A DNA stretch of 64,000 nucleotides from G965267185 sp965267185 (GTDB taxonomy: Bacteria > Pseudomonadota > Alphaproteobacteria > UBA6615), in contig OZ253937.1 in assembly GCA_965267185.1 (NCBI GenBank), positions 2,790,001 to 2,854,000 on the forward strand, given 5' to 3'. The notes below the pieces were generated by a model, which saw only the letters and a program-made list of their open reading frames with translations, had not been told where the DNA came from and searched no databases. This document shows, one piece after another, positions 50,516-59,643 of the stretch; positions within the stretch are counted from its first letter, which is position 1; every line of letters begins with the position of its first letter. The translations under genes and the position numbers were made by a program.

Positions 50516-51277
50516 TCAGCGAGCGGCCATCCGCAGCGCGCCGTCGAGGCGGATCACCTCGCCGTTGATCAGCACATTGTCGCACAACTGCAAAACCAGC
50601 TTCGCATAGTCCTTGGGCGTGCCGAGACGTTTGGGAAACTCGGGCTGTTTTGCCAAGCTCTCGCGCGCCTCTTCGGGCAATCCGGCCATCATCGGCGTAT
50701 CGATCAGGCCGGGCGAAATGGTGTTCACCCGAATCCCACTGCGCGCCAACTCGCGCGCGGCGACGATATTCAGCGCAACGATACCGCCTTTGGATGACGA
50801 ATAGGCGGCCTGACCGATCTGGCCCTCATAGGCGGCGACCGAAGCCGTGTTGATAATCAGGCCGCGTTCGTCATCCTCCATCGGCTCGGCTTCCTGCATG
50901 TCGGCGGCGGCGAGCCGGATCATGTTGAACGTGCCGATCAGATTGACTTTGATCACGGATTCGTACGCCTCGAGCGGCAACGGTCCATTGCGGCCGACGA
51001 TACGGCCCGGCGTGGCGATACCGGCGCAGTTGATCAGCAATTGAGCGATACCATGGGCTTCGCGCGCGGCAGCGACGGCAGTCTCGGCGCTCTCTGCGCT
51101 GGTGACATCGCACTCGATGGCGATCCCGCCGCATTCTTCGGCGACGGCGCGCGCCCCCTCCATGTTGACGTCCATGACGGCCACTTTCATGCCCTGAGCT
51201 GCCAGTGTGCGGGCGCATTCCGCGCCGATGCCCGACCCGCCCCCCGTGATAATCGCGGCCCTGCCTTGTAGATCCAT
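50516..51277 (-). CDS. Type II 3-hydroxyacyl-CoA dehydrogenase-like SDR
   Basis: The 253-residue SDR has TGGGSGIG at residues 11-18, NCAGIATPGR, INTASVAAYEGQIGQAAYSSSK with the catalytic Ser-Tyr-Lys, and a C-terminal LISGEVIRLDGALRM-like VLINGEVIRLDGALRM. This arrangement, with the long EPMEDDERG insertion, is close to HSD10/HADH2-like 3-hydroxyacyl-CoA dehydrogenases. It likely uses NAD (VMDVN after strand 2). It is convergent with the DUF2269 gene. Confidence 0.88.
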   Translation of the reverse strand: MDLQGRAAIITGGGSGIGAECARTLAAQGMKVAVMDVNMEGARAVAEECGGIAIECDVTSAESAETAVAAAREAHGIAQLLINCAGIATPGRIVGRNGPLPLEAYESVIKVNLIGTFNMIRLAAADMQEAEPMEDDERGLIINTASVAAYEGQIGQAAYSSSKGGIVALNIVAARELARSGIRVNTISPGLIDTPMMAGLPEEARESLAKQPEFPKRLGTPKDYAKLVLQLCDNVLINGEVIRLDGALRMAAR

Positions 51278-51337
51278 CGCAACCTCTCCTCGCCTATCTA
51301 TTTTCGTGGCCGGTTTTACGCGTTTGTATTTGGGGAC

Positions 51338-52306
51338 TCAATCCGCAAGCGCCTCTGGCTGCTGCCCCAGAATCCAACCTTCGATCAACCGCACCTCGTG
51401 ATCCGCCGGATCGCCCGGCGGCCTCTGTCCGAGTGCGACATTAAGCATGCCAAACAAACCCACGGTCGCGTCGAACCGGTCTTCGCCATCGGCTCTATCA
51501 CCAAAGCCGTCCCTTATCTCAGCCGCGAGTGCGGCGGCGGGTTGCACCTCTCTTGCGGTAGCCCAATCGAGCAACGTCGCCGCATCGTCGCGCCGGTCCG
51601 ACTGGCGCCGCTTCGACCGGTTGCCGGCCCCGATGCCTAACTGGAGATGGCCATAGACTTCGCCAGGATAAGTCTCGGCGACAATGATTCCCGGCCGTTC
51701 GAGTAGATCGGCAAGGGGGCCATCGAACGGCCACAACGCCACCATCCCGCCACGTCTCCGCGCGGGCGCCAACATATCGCGCCAGCCGGTTATCGCCGCC
51801 TTCCCGACCTGCTGCCCGCCAAGGGTCCAAAACAGCGGGCTGGCAGCCGCGCGTGTGGCGGTGGCCCTATCGCAGTGCCGCCGCAGCGCATTGATCGATG
51901 AAAACCCTAGACCTTCGAAGAGATGGCGATGGCGCGTGCCGCCCGGCCGAGCGGGGTAGAACGGCCGGCGCAGCCTTATTTCGTCGGGACGCTCCGCAGG
52001 TGAATAAAAATCGCGCCAACGCCCCCGCCCGAACACGCCTAACGCCGTGGCGAAATTATCGATTCCAACCGCCCGCGCGTATGCCCCAGGTAGACCAAGA
52101 GGGAAATCGAAGCCGGCAAACACCGTGCCGCCGGGACCCGCCGCTGCCAGCAAGCTGGGGAAGAAATCGTCGAGCGATCCGACAGGATGCGGCGGTAATG
52201 CCGCATAACCGCCCGACGCCATACGCACAGCGCGGGCGCACCAGCGTTTCGCCGGATCGACCGACCAATCGGCATGAACGATGATTTCCGGCGGGCGCAT
52301 CGACAT
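51338..52306 (-). CDS. DUF429-like protein (predicted RNase H-like fold)
   Basis: The 322-residue protein opens MSMRPPEIIVHADWSVDPAK and contains GFDFPLGLP, TYPGEVYGHL and DRADGEDRFDATVGLFGML near the end, an order seen in DUF429 proteins that are predicted nucleases with the RNase H fold. Acidic residues Asp15 and those in GEDRFDA may form the metal site. Start ATG 52306 or 52300 lies seven or more bases after the hydrolase stop, so the two genes are coupled. Confidence 0.72.
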   Translation of the reverse strand: MSMRPPEIIVHADWSVDPAKRWCARAVRMASGGYAALPPHPVGSLDDFFPSLLAAAGPGGTVFAGFDFPLGLPGAYARAVGIDNFATALGVFGRGRWRDFYSPAERPDEIRLRRPFYPARPGGTRHRHLFEGLGFSSINALRRHCDRATATRAAASPLFWTLGGQQVGKAAITGWRDMLAPARRRGGMVALWPFDGPLADLLERPGIIVAETYPGEVYGHLQLGIGAGNRSKRRQSDRRDDAATLLDWATAREVQPAAALAAEIRDGFGDRADGEDRFDATVGLFGMLNVALGQRPPGDPADHEVRLIEGWILGQQPEALAD

Positions 52307-52313
52307 GGCCCGG

Positions 52314-53108
52314 CTAGACAGACGCGGCGTCAAGAAATTCGGTGAGTGCCGCGTCGAATGCTTTTGGATTCTCAATGTTCGAGAGATGTCCCGCCGGATC
52401 TATTTCGACATAGCGCGCGTTGGGGATGCGTTTTGCCATCTCGCGCATTCCCGCTGGGGGCGTGCCGATATCCTGAGCGCCGCAAATCAAAAGTGTCGGC
52501 AGTTCAATCTCATGCAGTCGCTCCATGAAATCGAGGCGGGTCATCGCCTCGGCGCAGGCCATATAGCCGGCAACTGTGTTGGTGGCAATCAGCCGGCGCG
52601 CCTGGTCAACCAATTCGGGTCGCGACTTGCGCACAGCCTCCGTGAACCAGCGTAACGGCATTTCGTCTCGCAAGGGCTCGAGGCCTTCGCGCTCGACGCG
52701 CGCGATCATTTGCGGCACCACGGCGGCGAATTCACCGGTGAAATCGGCGCGGGTATCGGCCAAAACCAATTTGCCGATCCGTTCGGGCCACCCCAACGCC
52801 AACGCCTGGCCAGTCATACCTCCAATCGACAGGCCAACGAAATGGCTGCGCGCGATGCCGAGCTCATCCCACAAGGCGACAATATCGCCAGCCAGGTCTT
52901 CCAGATCGTAGGGACCCGGCGGCGCTTCGGTACCGCCATGGCCACGGGTGTTGTAACGCAGAATACGAAACCGATCGGCGAGCAGCCCTACTTGCCCGTC
53001 CCAGAGCGACAGATTGGTGTTCAGAGAGTTAGAAAAAGTGAGCCACGGTGCATCTTCGGCGCCATCGATCTGGCACACGAAGGAGATGCCGTTGGCGCGC
53101 ACATCCAT
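52314..53108 (-). CDS. 3-oxoadipate enol-lactonase-like alpha/beta hydrolase
   Basis: The 264-residue protein has the nucleophile elbow GLSIGG, FSNSLNTNLSLW (oxyanion region typical of PcaD), YNTRGHGGTEAP, LVLADTRADF and a final DPAGHLSNIENP with the catalytic His. The pattern fits 3-oxoadipate enol-lactonases of the beta-ketoadipate pathway. No other pca gene is adjacent, but a 3-oxoacid CoA-transferase pair lies at 56357. The identity is therefore probable rather than certain. Confidence 0.87.
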   Translation of the reverse strand: MDVRANGISFVCQIDGAEDAPWLTFSNSLNTNLSLWDGQVGLLADRFRILRYNTRGHGGTEAPPGPYDLEDLAGDIVALWDELGIARSHFVGLSIGGMTGQALALGWPERIGKLVLADTRADFTGEFAAVVPQMIARVEREGLEPLRDEMPLRWFTEAVRKSRPELVDQARRLIATNTVAGYMACAEAMTRLDFMERLHEIELPTLLICGAQDIGTPPAGMREMAKRIPNARYVEIDPAGHLSNIENPKAFDAALTEFLDAASV

Positions 53109-53120
53109 TGATGAGCCCGC

Positions 53121-54206
53121 TTACTGCGCGGCCGCCAAGGATTTGGGAACATTAACGCCGCCGAGGGGACCGACCTCTTTCTCGATCAGGGGTATCACTT
53201 CTTCACCGAACCGGCGGATCGATTGCATGACCACCTCGTGGTCGGTTCGCCCAATGGTCATGTAGAGCGCGATGTGGTTCGTACCGACGCGCGTGATCTC
53301 ATCAACCAGACTTTCGGCCACCGTTTCCACATCGCCAATCGGGTTCCACTTCAAAATGTCTTCCGGCGACATTTCGCCCTCGAACGCTTCCTCGGGAAGC
53401 CAAGCTTGCGGCAATTCGGTCTGGCCTTGGCGCAAATAGCGCGACAGCCTGACCTGGTAACGGGCGTTCTCGGCGAAGCCTAAAGCCTCGTCTTGGTCGT
53501 CGGTGACCAGGCAGTAGCGCAAGGTGCCAAATCGCAGATCGCCGATGCTGCGCCCTTCGGCTTGCCAAGTCGCCTCGGTTTCTTCGCGCAGCGCGACCAA
53601 GGTCTCGGTGTCTTGACCGAAGCCCGAGGCAAAAAACGGATAAGGTCCCCGCGCCGCGCGCTTTTGGGAATCGGGGCTATTGCCGGCGATCCAGATTTCT
53701 GGATGCGGCGACTGAACCGGCCCGCTGGTGAAGTAGGTCTGCGGCAGATCGATATATTTACCGTGAAACTCGACGCTTTCGTTGCCGACGCCCTGACTGA
53801 TCAACTCGACCCATTCGTCGGTGACAGCGCGCGCTTCGTCGAGGGTGATGCCAAATCGTTCCAACTCGTAAGCCTGATAGCCGGCGCCGAGACCGAGCAC
53901 CAGCCGGCCCTCGGCGAGGTTATCGGCGAAGGCGATTTCGCCGAGCAGCCGCGCCGGCTCGTAGAGCGCCGGCAACACCACCGCCGTCCCCAGTTTGATC
54001 CTCAGGGTTTGCGGCGCCACATGGGCGACCATCAGCAGCGGCGACGGGATGATCGAGTAGTTGGTGAAATGGTGCTCGGTGAACCAGGCCGTGCCGAATC
54101 CCGCCGTTTCCGCCGCCTGCACTTGTTCGACCGTCTGCGTGATCATCGACGGCACGCTCTGCGAACGGTCGCGCCGGTTCATCAGGTTGAAGATCCCGAA
54201 TTCCAT
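53121..54206 (-). CDS. LLM-class flavin-dependent oxidoreductase
   Basis: The 361-residue luciferase-like protein starts MEFGIFNLMNRRDRSQSVPS and has FTEHHFTNYSIIPSPLLMVA, RLVLGLGAGYQAYELERFG and EIWIAGNSPDSQKRAARGPY. The TIM-barrel flavin site is well preserved. ATG 54206 has GAGGG eight bases upstream; an in-frame start at 54230 adds eight residues. It lies 12 bases upstream of the hydrolase gene, suggesting a catabolic operon with it. Confidence 0.92.
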   Translation of the reverse strand: MEFGIFNLMNRRDRSQSVPSMITQTVEQVQAAETAGFGTAWFTEHHFTNYSIIPSPLLMVAHVAPQTLRIKLGTAVVLPALYEPARLLGEIAFADNLAEGRLVLGLGAGYQAYELERFGITLDEARAVTDEWVELISQGVGNESVEFHGKYIDLPQTYFTSGPVQSPHPEIWIAGNSPDSQKRAARGPYPFFASGFGQDTETLVALREETEATWQAEGRSIGDLRFGTLRYCLVTDDQDEALGFAENARYQVRLSRYLRQGQTELPQAWLPEEAFEGEMSPEDILKWNPIGDVETVAESLVDEITRVGTNHIALYMTIGRTDHEVVMQSIRRFGEEVIPLIEKEVGPLGGVNVPKSLAAAQ

Positions 54207-54255
54207 TTTGGTTCCCTCTCTGCTGCTCAATTAACCGCCGAGCGGAGAGGCTGAG

Positions 54256-55182
54256 TCAAGATGGTCCGGCGGCAGCGCCTTCGACGAGCCGCTGGCGTTC
54301 GCGCTCCGCCAGCGCCGACCGGCGCACGATAAAGATGGCGCTGGCGGTGATGATCAGGGCGCCGATCACCGATACCCCGTCGGGAACCTCACCGAAGGCA
54401 AAGAACGCGATCACGGCGATAAACGGCAACCGCAGGTAATCGAGCGGCGCAATGGCCGACGCCTCGGCCATCGCAAACGCGCGGCTCGTACAGATGATGC
54501 CCGTCGTGCCCAACACCCCCATGGCCGCTGAATAGCCCAGCGTCGCCCACGTCGGCGTCACCCATAGCGGTATCGCAATCAGCGTGAGTACCAATGCCGC
54601 CCATAACGTCTGGTAGATAGTGATCGTGGCCGCCGATTCGGTCTCGCCGAGATGTTTGACGCCGATGAACCACCAGGCGAGCAGGAATGCGCCTAAAATC
54701 GGCAGCAAAGCGACCAGCGGTATCGTGGCAAAGCCCGGCCGCAAGATGATCAGAACACCGATAAAGCCGACAACCGTTGCGCCCCAGCGCACAAACTCAA
54801 CCCGTTCTTTCAACACCAGCGCCGCGATGATGGTGGTGAATAAAGGCGCCGTGAAGTTAAGCGCCGTCGCCTCCGCTAAGGGCATTTCCGACAGCGCGAA
54901 GAAAAATGCCGCTGTCATAATCACCGTGAGCATCGCGGTGACAAAATGGAGGCCGTGACGGCTCGTCTTTAGCGAGACGCCGCGCCCCCGCAACAGCCAC
55001 GGCAACATGATCGGCAGGGCCCATAAGAACCGCAGCGCCGAGGCCTCGAACGGATGCAATTCCAGCGTGACCACGCGGACCAGGCTGTGGTTCAAGGCTA
55101 AAGCGCCCATCCCCAACATCATCAGCAATGCCGCCAGCACTGGCTGCGGAATACCGAGCAGACTCTTGTTGTCGGCACTCAT
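54256..55182 (-). CDS. EamA/DMT-family transporter
   Basis: The 308-residue protein has ten predicted transmembrane helices in two EamA repeats (ALNHSLVRVVTLELHPFEAS, later AFAMAEASAIAPLDYLRLPF). EamA proteins export amino acids, vitamins or other metabolites. Its gene overlaps the next one by four bases (ATGA at 55179-55182), so the two paralogues are co-translated. The arrangement is repeated on the opposite strand at 57803-59643. Confidence 0.92.
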   Translation of the reverse strand: MSADNKSLLGIPQPVLAALLMMLGMGALALNHSLVRVVTLELHPFEASALRFLWALPIMLPWLLRGRGVSLKTSRHGLHFVTAMLTVIMTAAFFFALSEMPLAEATALNFTAPLFTTIIAALVLKERVEFVRWGATVVGFIGVLIILRPGFATIPLVALLPILGAFLLAWWFIGVKHLGETESAATITIYQTLWAALVLTLIAIPLWVTPTWATLGYSAAMGVLGTTGIICTSRAFAMAEASAIAPLDYLRLPFIAVIAFFAFGEVPDGVSVIGALIITASAIFIVRRSALAERERQRLVEGAAAGPS

Positions 55183-56057
55183 GAGCTACCCACCGTCGGT
55201 GGACGGCGCGCCGCCAACGCCTCGCGGCGGGCGATATAAACCGCCGAGCCGGCGATCACGATGGCGCCCACCGCCGACCAGATGTCGGGCACTTCGGAGA
55301 ACCAGATGAACCCGATGCCGGCGGCGAACAGCAGACGCACGAAATCGAGCGGCGCGATCGCCGACATTTCAGCAATCGACATGGCGCGCGTCAGCAACAA
55401 ATGCGCCAGTGTCGCCAACAATCCACAGAGCGCCATTGCCCCCAGCACTTCCCAGGAAGGGTTCTGCCAAACGAACAGCGCGGGCGGCAGGGTGAACAAC
55501 GACAGGTAAAAGCTAAACGCCAATACCACGGTTCGGGTGTTGTCCTGCTGCGAGACGATGCGGATGATCATCATGTTGCATGCGATCGTGACGGCGCTGC
55601 CAATGGATAGCAACGCGCCCGACGAAATCGCCTCGACTCCCGGCCGCAGCATGATCAACACGCCGATGAAGCCGAGGGCGCAGGCGGCCCAACGGCGCGC
55701 CCGCACCACCTCGTGCAAGACAAACGGCGCCATCATGGTAGCAAACAGCGGCGCCGTGAAATTAAGCGCCACCGCTTCGCCCACCGGCAAAGCCGCAAGG
55801 GCGCTGAACCACATGAGCGTGCCCGTTGCCGACAGGGTGCCCCGTAGCAGATGCAGGCGGGGCCGCTGCATGCGGATCCCCTCCAATCCGCCGCGCATGA
55901 CAAGCGGCAACATGAAGAGGAAACCGGCGAACGACCGTAAAAAAGCCGCTTCGAACGGGTGGACTTCGCGGGTCGCGAAACGGATCAGGCCCGCGGTTAT
56001 GGCAAAGAAAAAGGCCGAAATAACCATGTACAGAGCCCCACGCACGGGCGCCGACAT
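55179..56057 (-). CDS. EamA/DMT-family transporter, paralogue of the previous gene
   Basis: The 292-residue, ten-helix protein has the same repeats (ITAGLIRFATREVHPFEAAF; IAEMSAIAPLDFVRLLFAAG) as its downstream partner. ATG 56057 is preceded by GAGGG at 10 bases; ATG 56099 would add 14 residues. Tandem EamA pairs may form heterodimers; whether that is so here is inference. Confidence 0.9.
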   Translation of the reverse strand: MSAPVRGALYMVISAFFFAITAGLIRFATREVHPFEAAFLRSFAGFLFMLPLVMRGGLEGIRMQRPRLHLLRGTLSATGTLMWFSALAALPVGEAVALNFTAPLFATMMAPFVLHEVVRARRWAACALGFIGVLIMLRPGVEAISSGALLSIGSAVTIACNMMIIRIVSQQDNTRTVVLAFSFYLSLFTLPPALFVWQNPSWEVLGAMALCGLLATLAHLLLTRAMSIAEMSAIAPLDFVRLLFAAGIGFIWFSEVPDIWSAVGAIVIAGSAVYIARREALAARRPPTVGSS

Positions 56058-56230
56058 GGCAAACCGACCCTCGAAATTCTGCGAGAGCATGGCGGACACA
56101 TTAGACCACGGCTGGAGCCGAGGATACGGCCTCCCTGAAAATCAGCCGTCATTGCAGCCCGTCGTAGGGTGCAAGGCTAGGCACTCGCGATGCGCTGCGG
56201 CATACTGTCGGCGGAGCGTTCGGCGGCGCG

Positions 56231-56259
56231 TTGACAACCACGACTTCACGGTGTTTATC
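56231..56259 (+). promoter_or_regulatory. Possible sigma-70 promoter for the CoA-transferase genes
   Basis: A perfect TTGACA -35 hexamer at 56231-56236 is followed after 17 bases by TTTATC at 56254-56259. The spacing is ideal but the -10 matches the consensus at only three of six positions. The coding start is 98 bases downstream. The rest of 56058-56356 shows nothing else I can name. Confidence 0.45.
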
Positions 56260-56356
56260 AGCCGCGAACATAACCTTGGGCAATGCTGGGAAGCACCGGC
56301 GAGCAACCGAATGTGCGCCACTAAGGCAGAGATAAAAACAATAACGGGGCGGATTT

Positions 56357-57064
56357 ATGAGTGATTCCAAAAAGGTTTATCCCGACGCCAAATCGGCGCT
56401 CGACGGCCTGCTGTCCGATGGCATGACCATTCTTGCCGGCGGTTTCGGCCTGTGTGGTATCCCTGAGCATATGATCCTGGCGATCCGCGACTCCGGCGTA
56501 CAAAACCTCACGGTCGCGTCGAATAACTGTGGCATCGATGATTTCGGTCTTGGCCTGCTGCTGCAGACCAAGCAGATCAAGAAAATGATCTCGTCCTATG
56601 TCGGTGAAAACAAACTGTTCGAAGAGCAGTTCTTGAACGGCGAACTCGAGCTGGAATTCAACCCGCAAGGCACGCTTGCCGAGCGTTGCCGCGCCGGCGG
56701 CGCCGGCATCCCGGCCTTCTACACCAAGACCGGCGTTGGCACGGTCATCGCCGAAGGCAAGGAAACCCGCGAGTTTGAGGGCCAGACTTATCTAATGGAG
56801 CGCTCGCTCACCGGCGACCTGTCTATCGTTACCGCCTGGAAGGGCGATAAGGCCGGCAACCTGATTTTCCGCAAAACGGCGCGCAATTTTAACGCGCCAA
56901 TGGCGACCGCTGGTAAGACCTGTGTGGTCGAAGTTGAGAATCTGGTCGAAGTTGGCGATCTCGATCCGGACCAAATTCACCTGCCCGGCATATATGTTGA
57001 CCGCATATTCGAAGGCCGCAACTTCGAAAAACGGATCGAACGCCGTACGATCCGCGAAACCTGA
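56357..57064 (+). CDS. 3-oxoacid CoA-transferase subunit A
   Basis: The 235-residue protein has the CoA-transferase A start KVYPDAKSALDGLLSDGMTI, GGFGLCGIPEHMI (glycine-rich loop) and TGDLSIVTAWKGDKAGNLIF. It is the alpha subunit of a succinyl-CoA:3-ketoacid (SCOT) or 3-oxoadipate CoA-transferase. The GGFGLCGIPE form favours SCOT. Subunit B follows at 34 bases. Confidence 0.94.
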   Translation: MSDSKKVYPDAKSALDGLLSDGMTILAGGFGLCGIPEHMILAIRDSGVQNLTVASNNCGIDDFGLGLLLQTKQIKKMISSYVGENKLFEEQFLNGELELEFNPQGTLAERCRAGGAGIPAFYTKTGVGTVIAEGKETREFEGQTYLMERSLTGDLSIVTAWKGDKAGNLIFRKTARNFNAPMATAGKTCVVEVENLVEVGDLDPDQIHLPGIYVDRIFEGRNFEKRIERRTIRET

Positions 57065-57098
57065 TCGGCGCCGACAGGAAGAAATAAGGAGACAATAA

Positions 57099-57728
57099 AT
57101 GGCTTGGACACGCGATCAAATGTGCGAACGCGCAGCGCTTGAGCTCGAAGATGGCTACTATTGCAACCTTGGCATCGGCATGCCGACCTTGGTCGCGAAT
57201 TTCGTTCCCGACGACATGAAAGTAACCTTCCAGTCGGAGAACGGCATGCTTGGCATGGGCCCGTTCCCTCTCGACAACGAGGTCGATGCCGACCTGATCA
57301 ACGCCGGTAAGCAGACGATCACCGAACTACCGGAATCGGTCTATTTCGACAGCGCCACCTCGTTCGCCATGATCCGCGGCGGTCATATCGATGTGTCGAT
57401 TCTCGGCGCATTACAAGTCGCCCAAAACGGCGATCTGGCCAATTGGATGATCCCCGGCAAAATGGTCAAAGGCATGGGCGGCGCCATGGATTTGGTCGCC
57501 GGCGTGAGGCGTGTCGTCGTGTTGATGGATCACAATGCCAAAGATGGTTCGTCAAAACTGCTCAAGCAGTGTGATCTGCCGCTCACCGGCGCCGGTGTCG
57601 TCGATATGGTGATCACCGATCTCGGGGTTTTCGAGATCGACAATAACGGTCTGCATCTGCGCGAGTTGGCACCCGGTGTGAGCGTTGACGAAATTCGCGA
57701 GCGCACCGACGCCGAATTCATTCACTAG
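57099..57728 (+). CDS. 3-oxoacid CoA-transferase subunit B
   Basis: The 209-residue beta subunit has GYYCNLGIGMPTLVANFV and the catalytic glutamate in SENGMLGMGPFP, then GGHIDVSILGALQV and LKQCDLPLTGAGVV. Length and motifs are normal. AAGGAGA precedes the ATG. With subunit A it would activate acetoacetate or a similar 3-oxoacid using succinyl-CoA. Confidence 0.95.
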   Translation: MAWTRDQMCERAALELEDGYYCNLGIGMPTLVANFVPDDMKVTFQSENGMLGMGPFPLDNEVDADLINAGKQTITELPESVYFDSATSFAMIRGGHIDVSILGALQVAQNGDLANWMIPGKMVKGMGGAMDLVAGVRRVVVLMDHNAKDGSSKLLKQCDLPLTGAGVVDMVITDLGVFEIDNNGLHLRELAPGVSVDEIRERTDAEFIH

Positions 57729-57802
57729 CGCGCGAATATCCTCGTGTACGGCAGACGACGAGCAATCTGCCGACATAACAACCCGCCCGCTGGCGGGCAT
57801 CA

Positions 57803-58717
57803 ATGACCGCGCTTCGTAACGAAGCGGCGTTCGGGCTGGCGGCCGGCCTGTCGGTGTTGCTTATTTTTGCCGGGACCCTGGTGGTCGCGCGGGTCGGCGC
57901 CATCAGCACCCTCACGATCTACGACGTCACCGCGCTCCGCTTCGGGGTCGCTGCCGTTTGCGTGGCGCCCTTTTGGGGCCGGGTAAGTTTCGCCAACCTC
58001 ACTTGGCGGCGCGCCTTGACCCTTGGAACGATCGGCGGCGCCGTTTTTTTCCTTTTCCTTGTCGGCGGTTTCGTTTTCGCCCCCGTTTCCGACGGCGGGA
58101 TCGTGGTCAACGGCGCCATGCCGATCTTCGCCGCCCTAATGACATGGTTAATCTTCGGCGAAGGTTTAGGGCCCTGGAGAATTGCCGGCATCGTTTTGAT
58201 CGTCGCCGGTGTATTGGCGACCGGCTGGGACGCGCTGGAGTTCGGTGTTCCGGGTCAATGGCGAGGCCATCTGCTCTTCCTTGGCGCGGCGGCATGCAAC
58301 GCCGGCTTCCTTACTGCCGTGCGCGGTTGGCGGATCGGAGCACTTGATTCGCTCTTCGTTGTGATGGTTTTGAACGGACTGATCTACCTGCCAATCTGGG
58401 CGTTGTTTCTGCCGTCGACGATAACCGAGGCGCCCTGGCAAGAAATCGCCCTGCAAGGCATCTATCAAGGTGTCGTAGCGGCCTTCGTCGCCGGGTTCCT
58501 AATCGCCTACGCCGCCCGCACGATAGGGTCAACCCGCCAGGCGGCTATCATGTCCGGCGCGCCGTCGCTCGCGATATTGATGGCGATCCCGTGGTTAGGC
58601 GAGATTCCCTCCTGGATCAGCGTCGGTGGCGTGGTCATCGTGACGGTCGGCATCTGGGTCACCCTGGGCCCTAATCTGATCCGCGCAGCGCGGCCGAGCG
58701 AGACCAACCAGCGATGA
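57803..58717 (+). CDS. EamA/DMT-family transporter
   Basis: The 304-residue ten-helix protein belongs to the EamA family (ISTLTIYDVTALRFGVAAVC; VVNGAMPIFAALMTWLIFGE). It is closer to the following gene than to the pair at 54256-56057: both share TxYDVTALRxGVA and NGxMPIFAAL. The stop overlaps the next start as ATGA. Ligand unknown. Confidence 0.92.
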   Translation: MTALRNEAAFGLAAGLSVLLIFAGTLVVARVGAISTLTIYDVTALRFGVAAVCVAPFWGRVSFANLTWRRALTLGTIGGAVFFLFLVGGFVFAPVSDGGIVVNGAMPIFAALMTWLIFGEGLGPWRIAGIVLIVAGVLATGWDALEFGVPGQWRGHLLFLGAAACNAGFLTAVRGWRIGALDSLFVVMVLNGLIYLPIWALFLPSTITEAPWQEIALQGIYQGVVAAFVAGFLIAYAARTIGSTRQAAIMSGAPSLAILMAIPWLGEIPSWISVGGVVIVTVGIWVTLGPNLIRAARPSETNQR

Positions 58718-59643
58718 ATACCACGCAGCCCAGCTATCTTGTCGGGCTCGCTTGCGGCTTGGCTGTGCCTTTTATCTGGGGGGCGTGGATCGTCGCCTCG
58801 CGGTTCGGCGTTACTCACTCGCTTACGCCTTACGACGTGACTGCGCTTAGGATCGGGGTCGCTAGCCTTATCGTGCTGCCGGTGTTTTTGACCAGAGGTT
58901 TCAGCGGGCTTTCGCTCACGCGCGCCTTCGTCATCTCGTTCGGTGTCGGCGCACCCTTCGCCTTGGCATCGTTCGCCGGCATGGCGCTGGCGCCGGTCGC
59001 CCATGCCGGGGTGCTCACCAACGGCACCATGCCGATCTTCGCCGCCCTCTTCGCCATAGTGTGGTTGCGCGAATGGCCCGCCCGCCAGCGGCTCGTGGCG
59101 ATGGCGTTAATCATCGTCGGCGGCTTGTTGATCGGCGGCGACAGTTTTACAGCTGTTGCCATGCCCTTGCAGTGGTTCGGTGACGTGTTGCTCGTCATGG
59201 CAGGGGCCGTATTTGCGCTTTACATGACCGCACTACGCAAATGGCAACCGGAAATTCGCCAAACCATCGTCGCCGTCCCGTTGGTCAGCGCCGTGCTGTA
59301 CCTGCCGGTCTGGGTGCTGTTTCTGCCATCGGAGCTGCTGCGTGGAGCGGCGTTCCCGCCATGGCCCGAGATTATCTTGCAAGCAGGCTTCCAGGGCGTC
59401 GTGTCGAGCTTCATCGTCGTCATCCTGCTAACCCGCGCCACCCGGTCGGTCGAGGCAACGACCATCGCCGTCTTCCTCGCCGGTGCGCCGGCATTGGCGG
59501 TGGTGTTCGGAATCGTCTTGCTAAACGAACTCCCCACCGCGCTCGCCTGGGCCGGCCTCGCGATCACCACGGTGGGTCTGGTGTTGGCGGTCGAGCGCCG
59601 CCCGGCGGCTAACTCACCGGCAAGCGCAGCACCATCCGGTTGA
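58714..59643 (+). CDS. EamA/DMT-family transporter, paralogue of the previous gene
   Basis: The 309-residue ten-helix protein repeats the motif set of its neighbour (LTPYDVTALRIGVASLIVLP; LTNGTMPIFAALFAIVWLRE). It is translationally coupled by ATGA. Its last 35 bases overlap the 3' end of the convergent methyltransferase gene, and both reading frames look genuine there. Confidence 0.92.
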   Translation: MNTTQPSYLVGLACGLAVPFIWGAWIVASRFGVTHSLTPYDVTALRIGVASLIVLPVFLTRGFSGLSLTRAFVISFGVGAPFALASFAGMALAPVAHAGVLTNGTMPIFAALFAIVWLREWPARQRLVAMALIIVGGLLIGGDSFTAVAMPLQWFGDVLLVMAGAVFALYMTALRKWQPEIRQTIVAVPLVSAVLYLPVWVLFLPSELLRGAAFPPWPEIILQAGFQGVVSSFIVVILLTRATRSVEATTIAVFLAGAPALAVVFGIVLLNELPTALAWAGLAITTVGLVLAVERRPAANSPASAAPSG

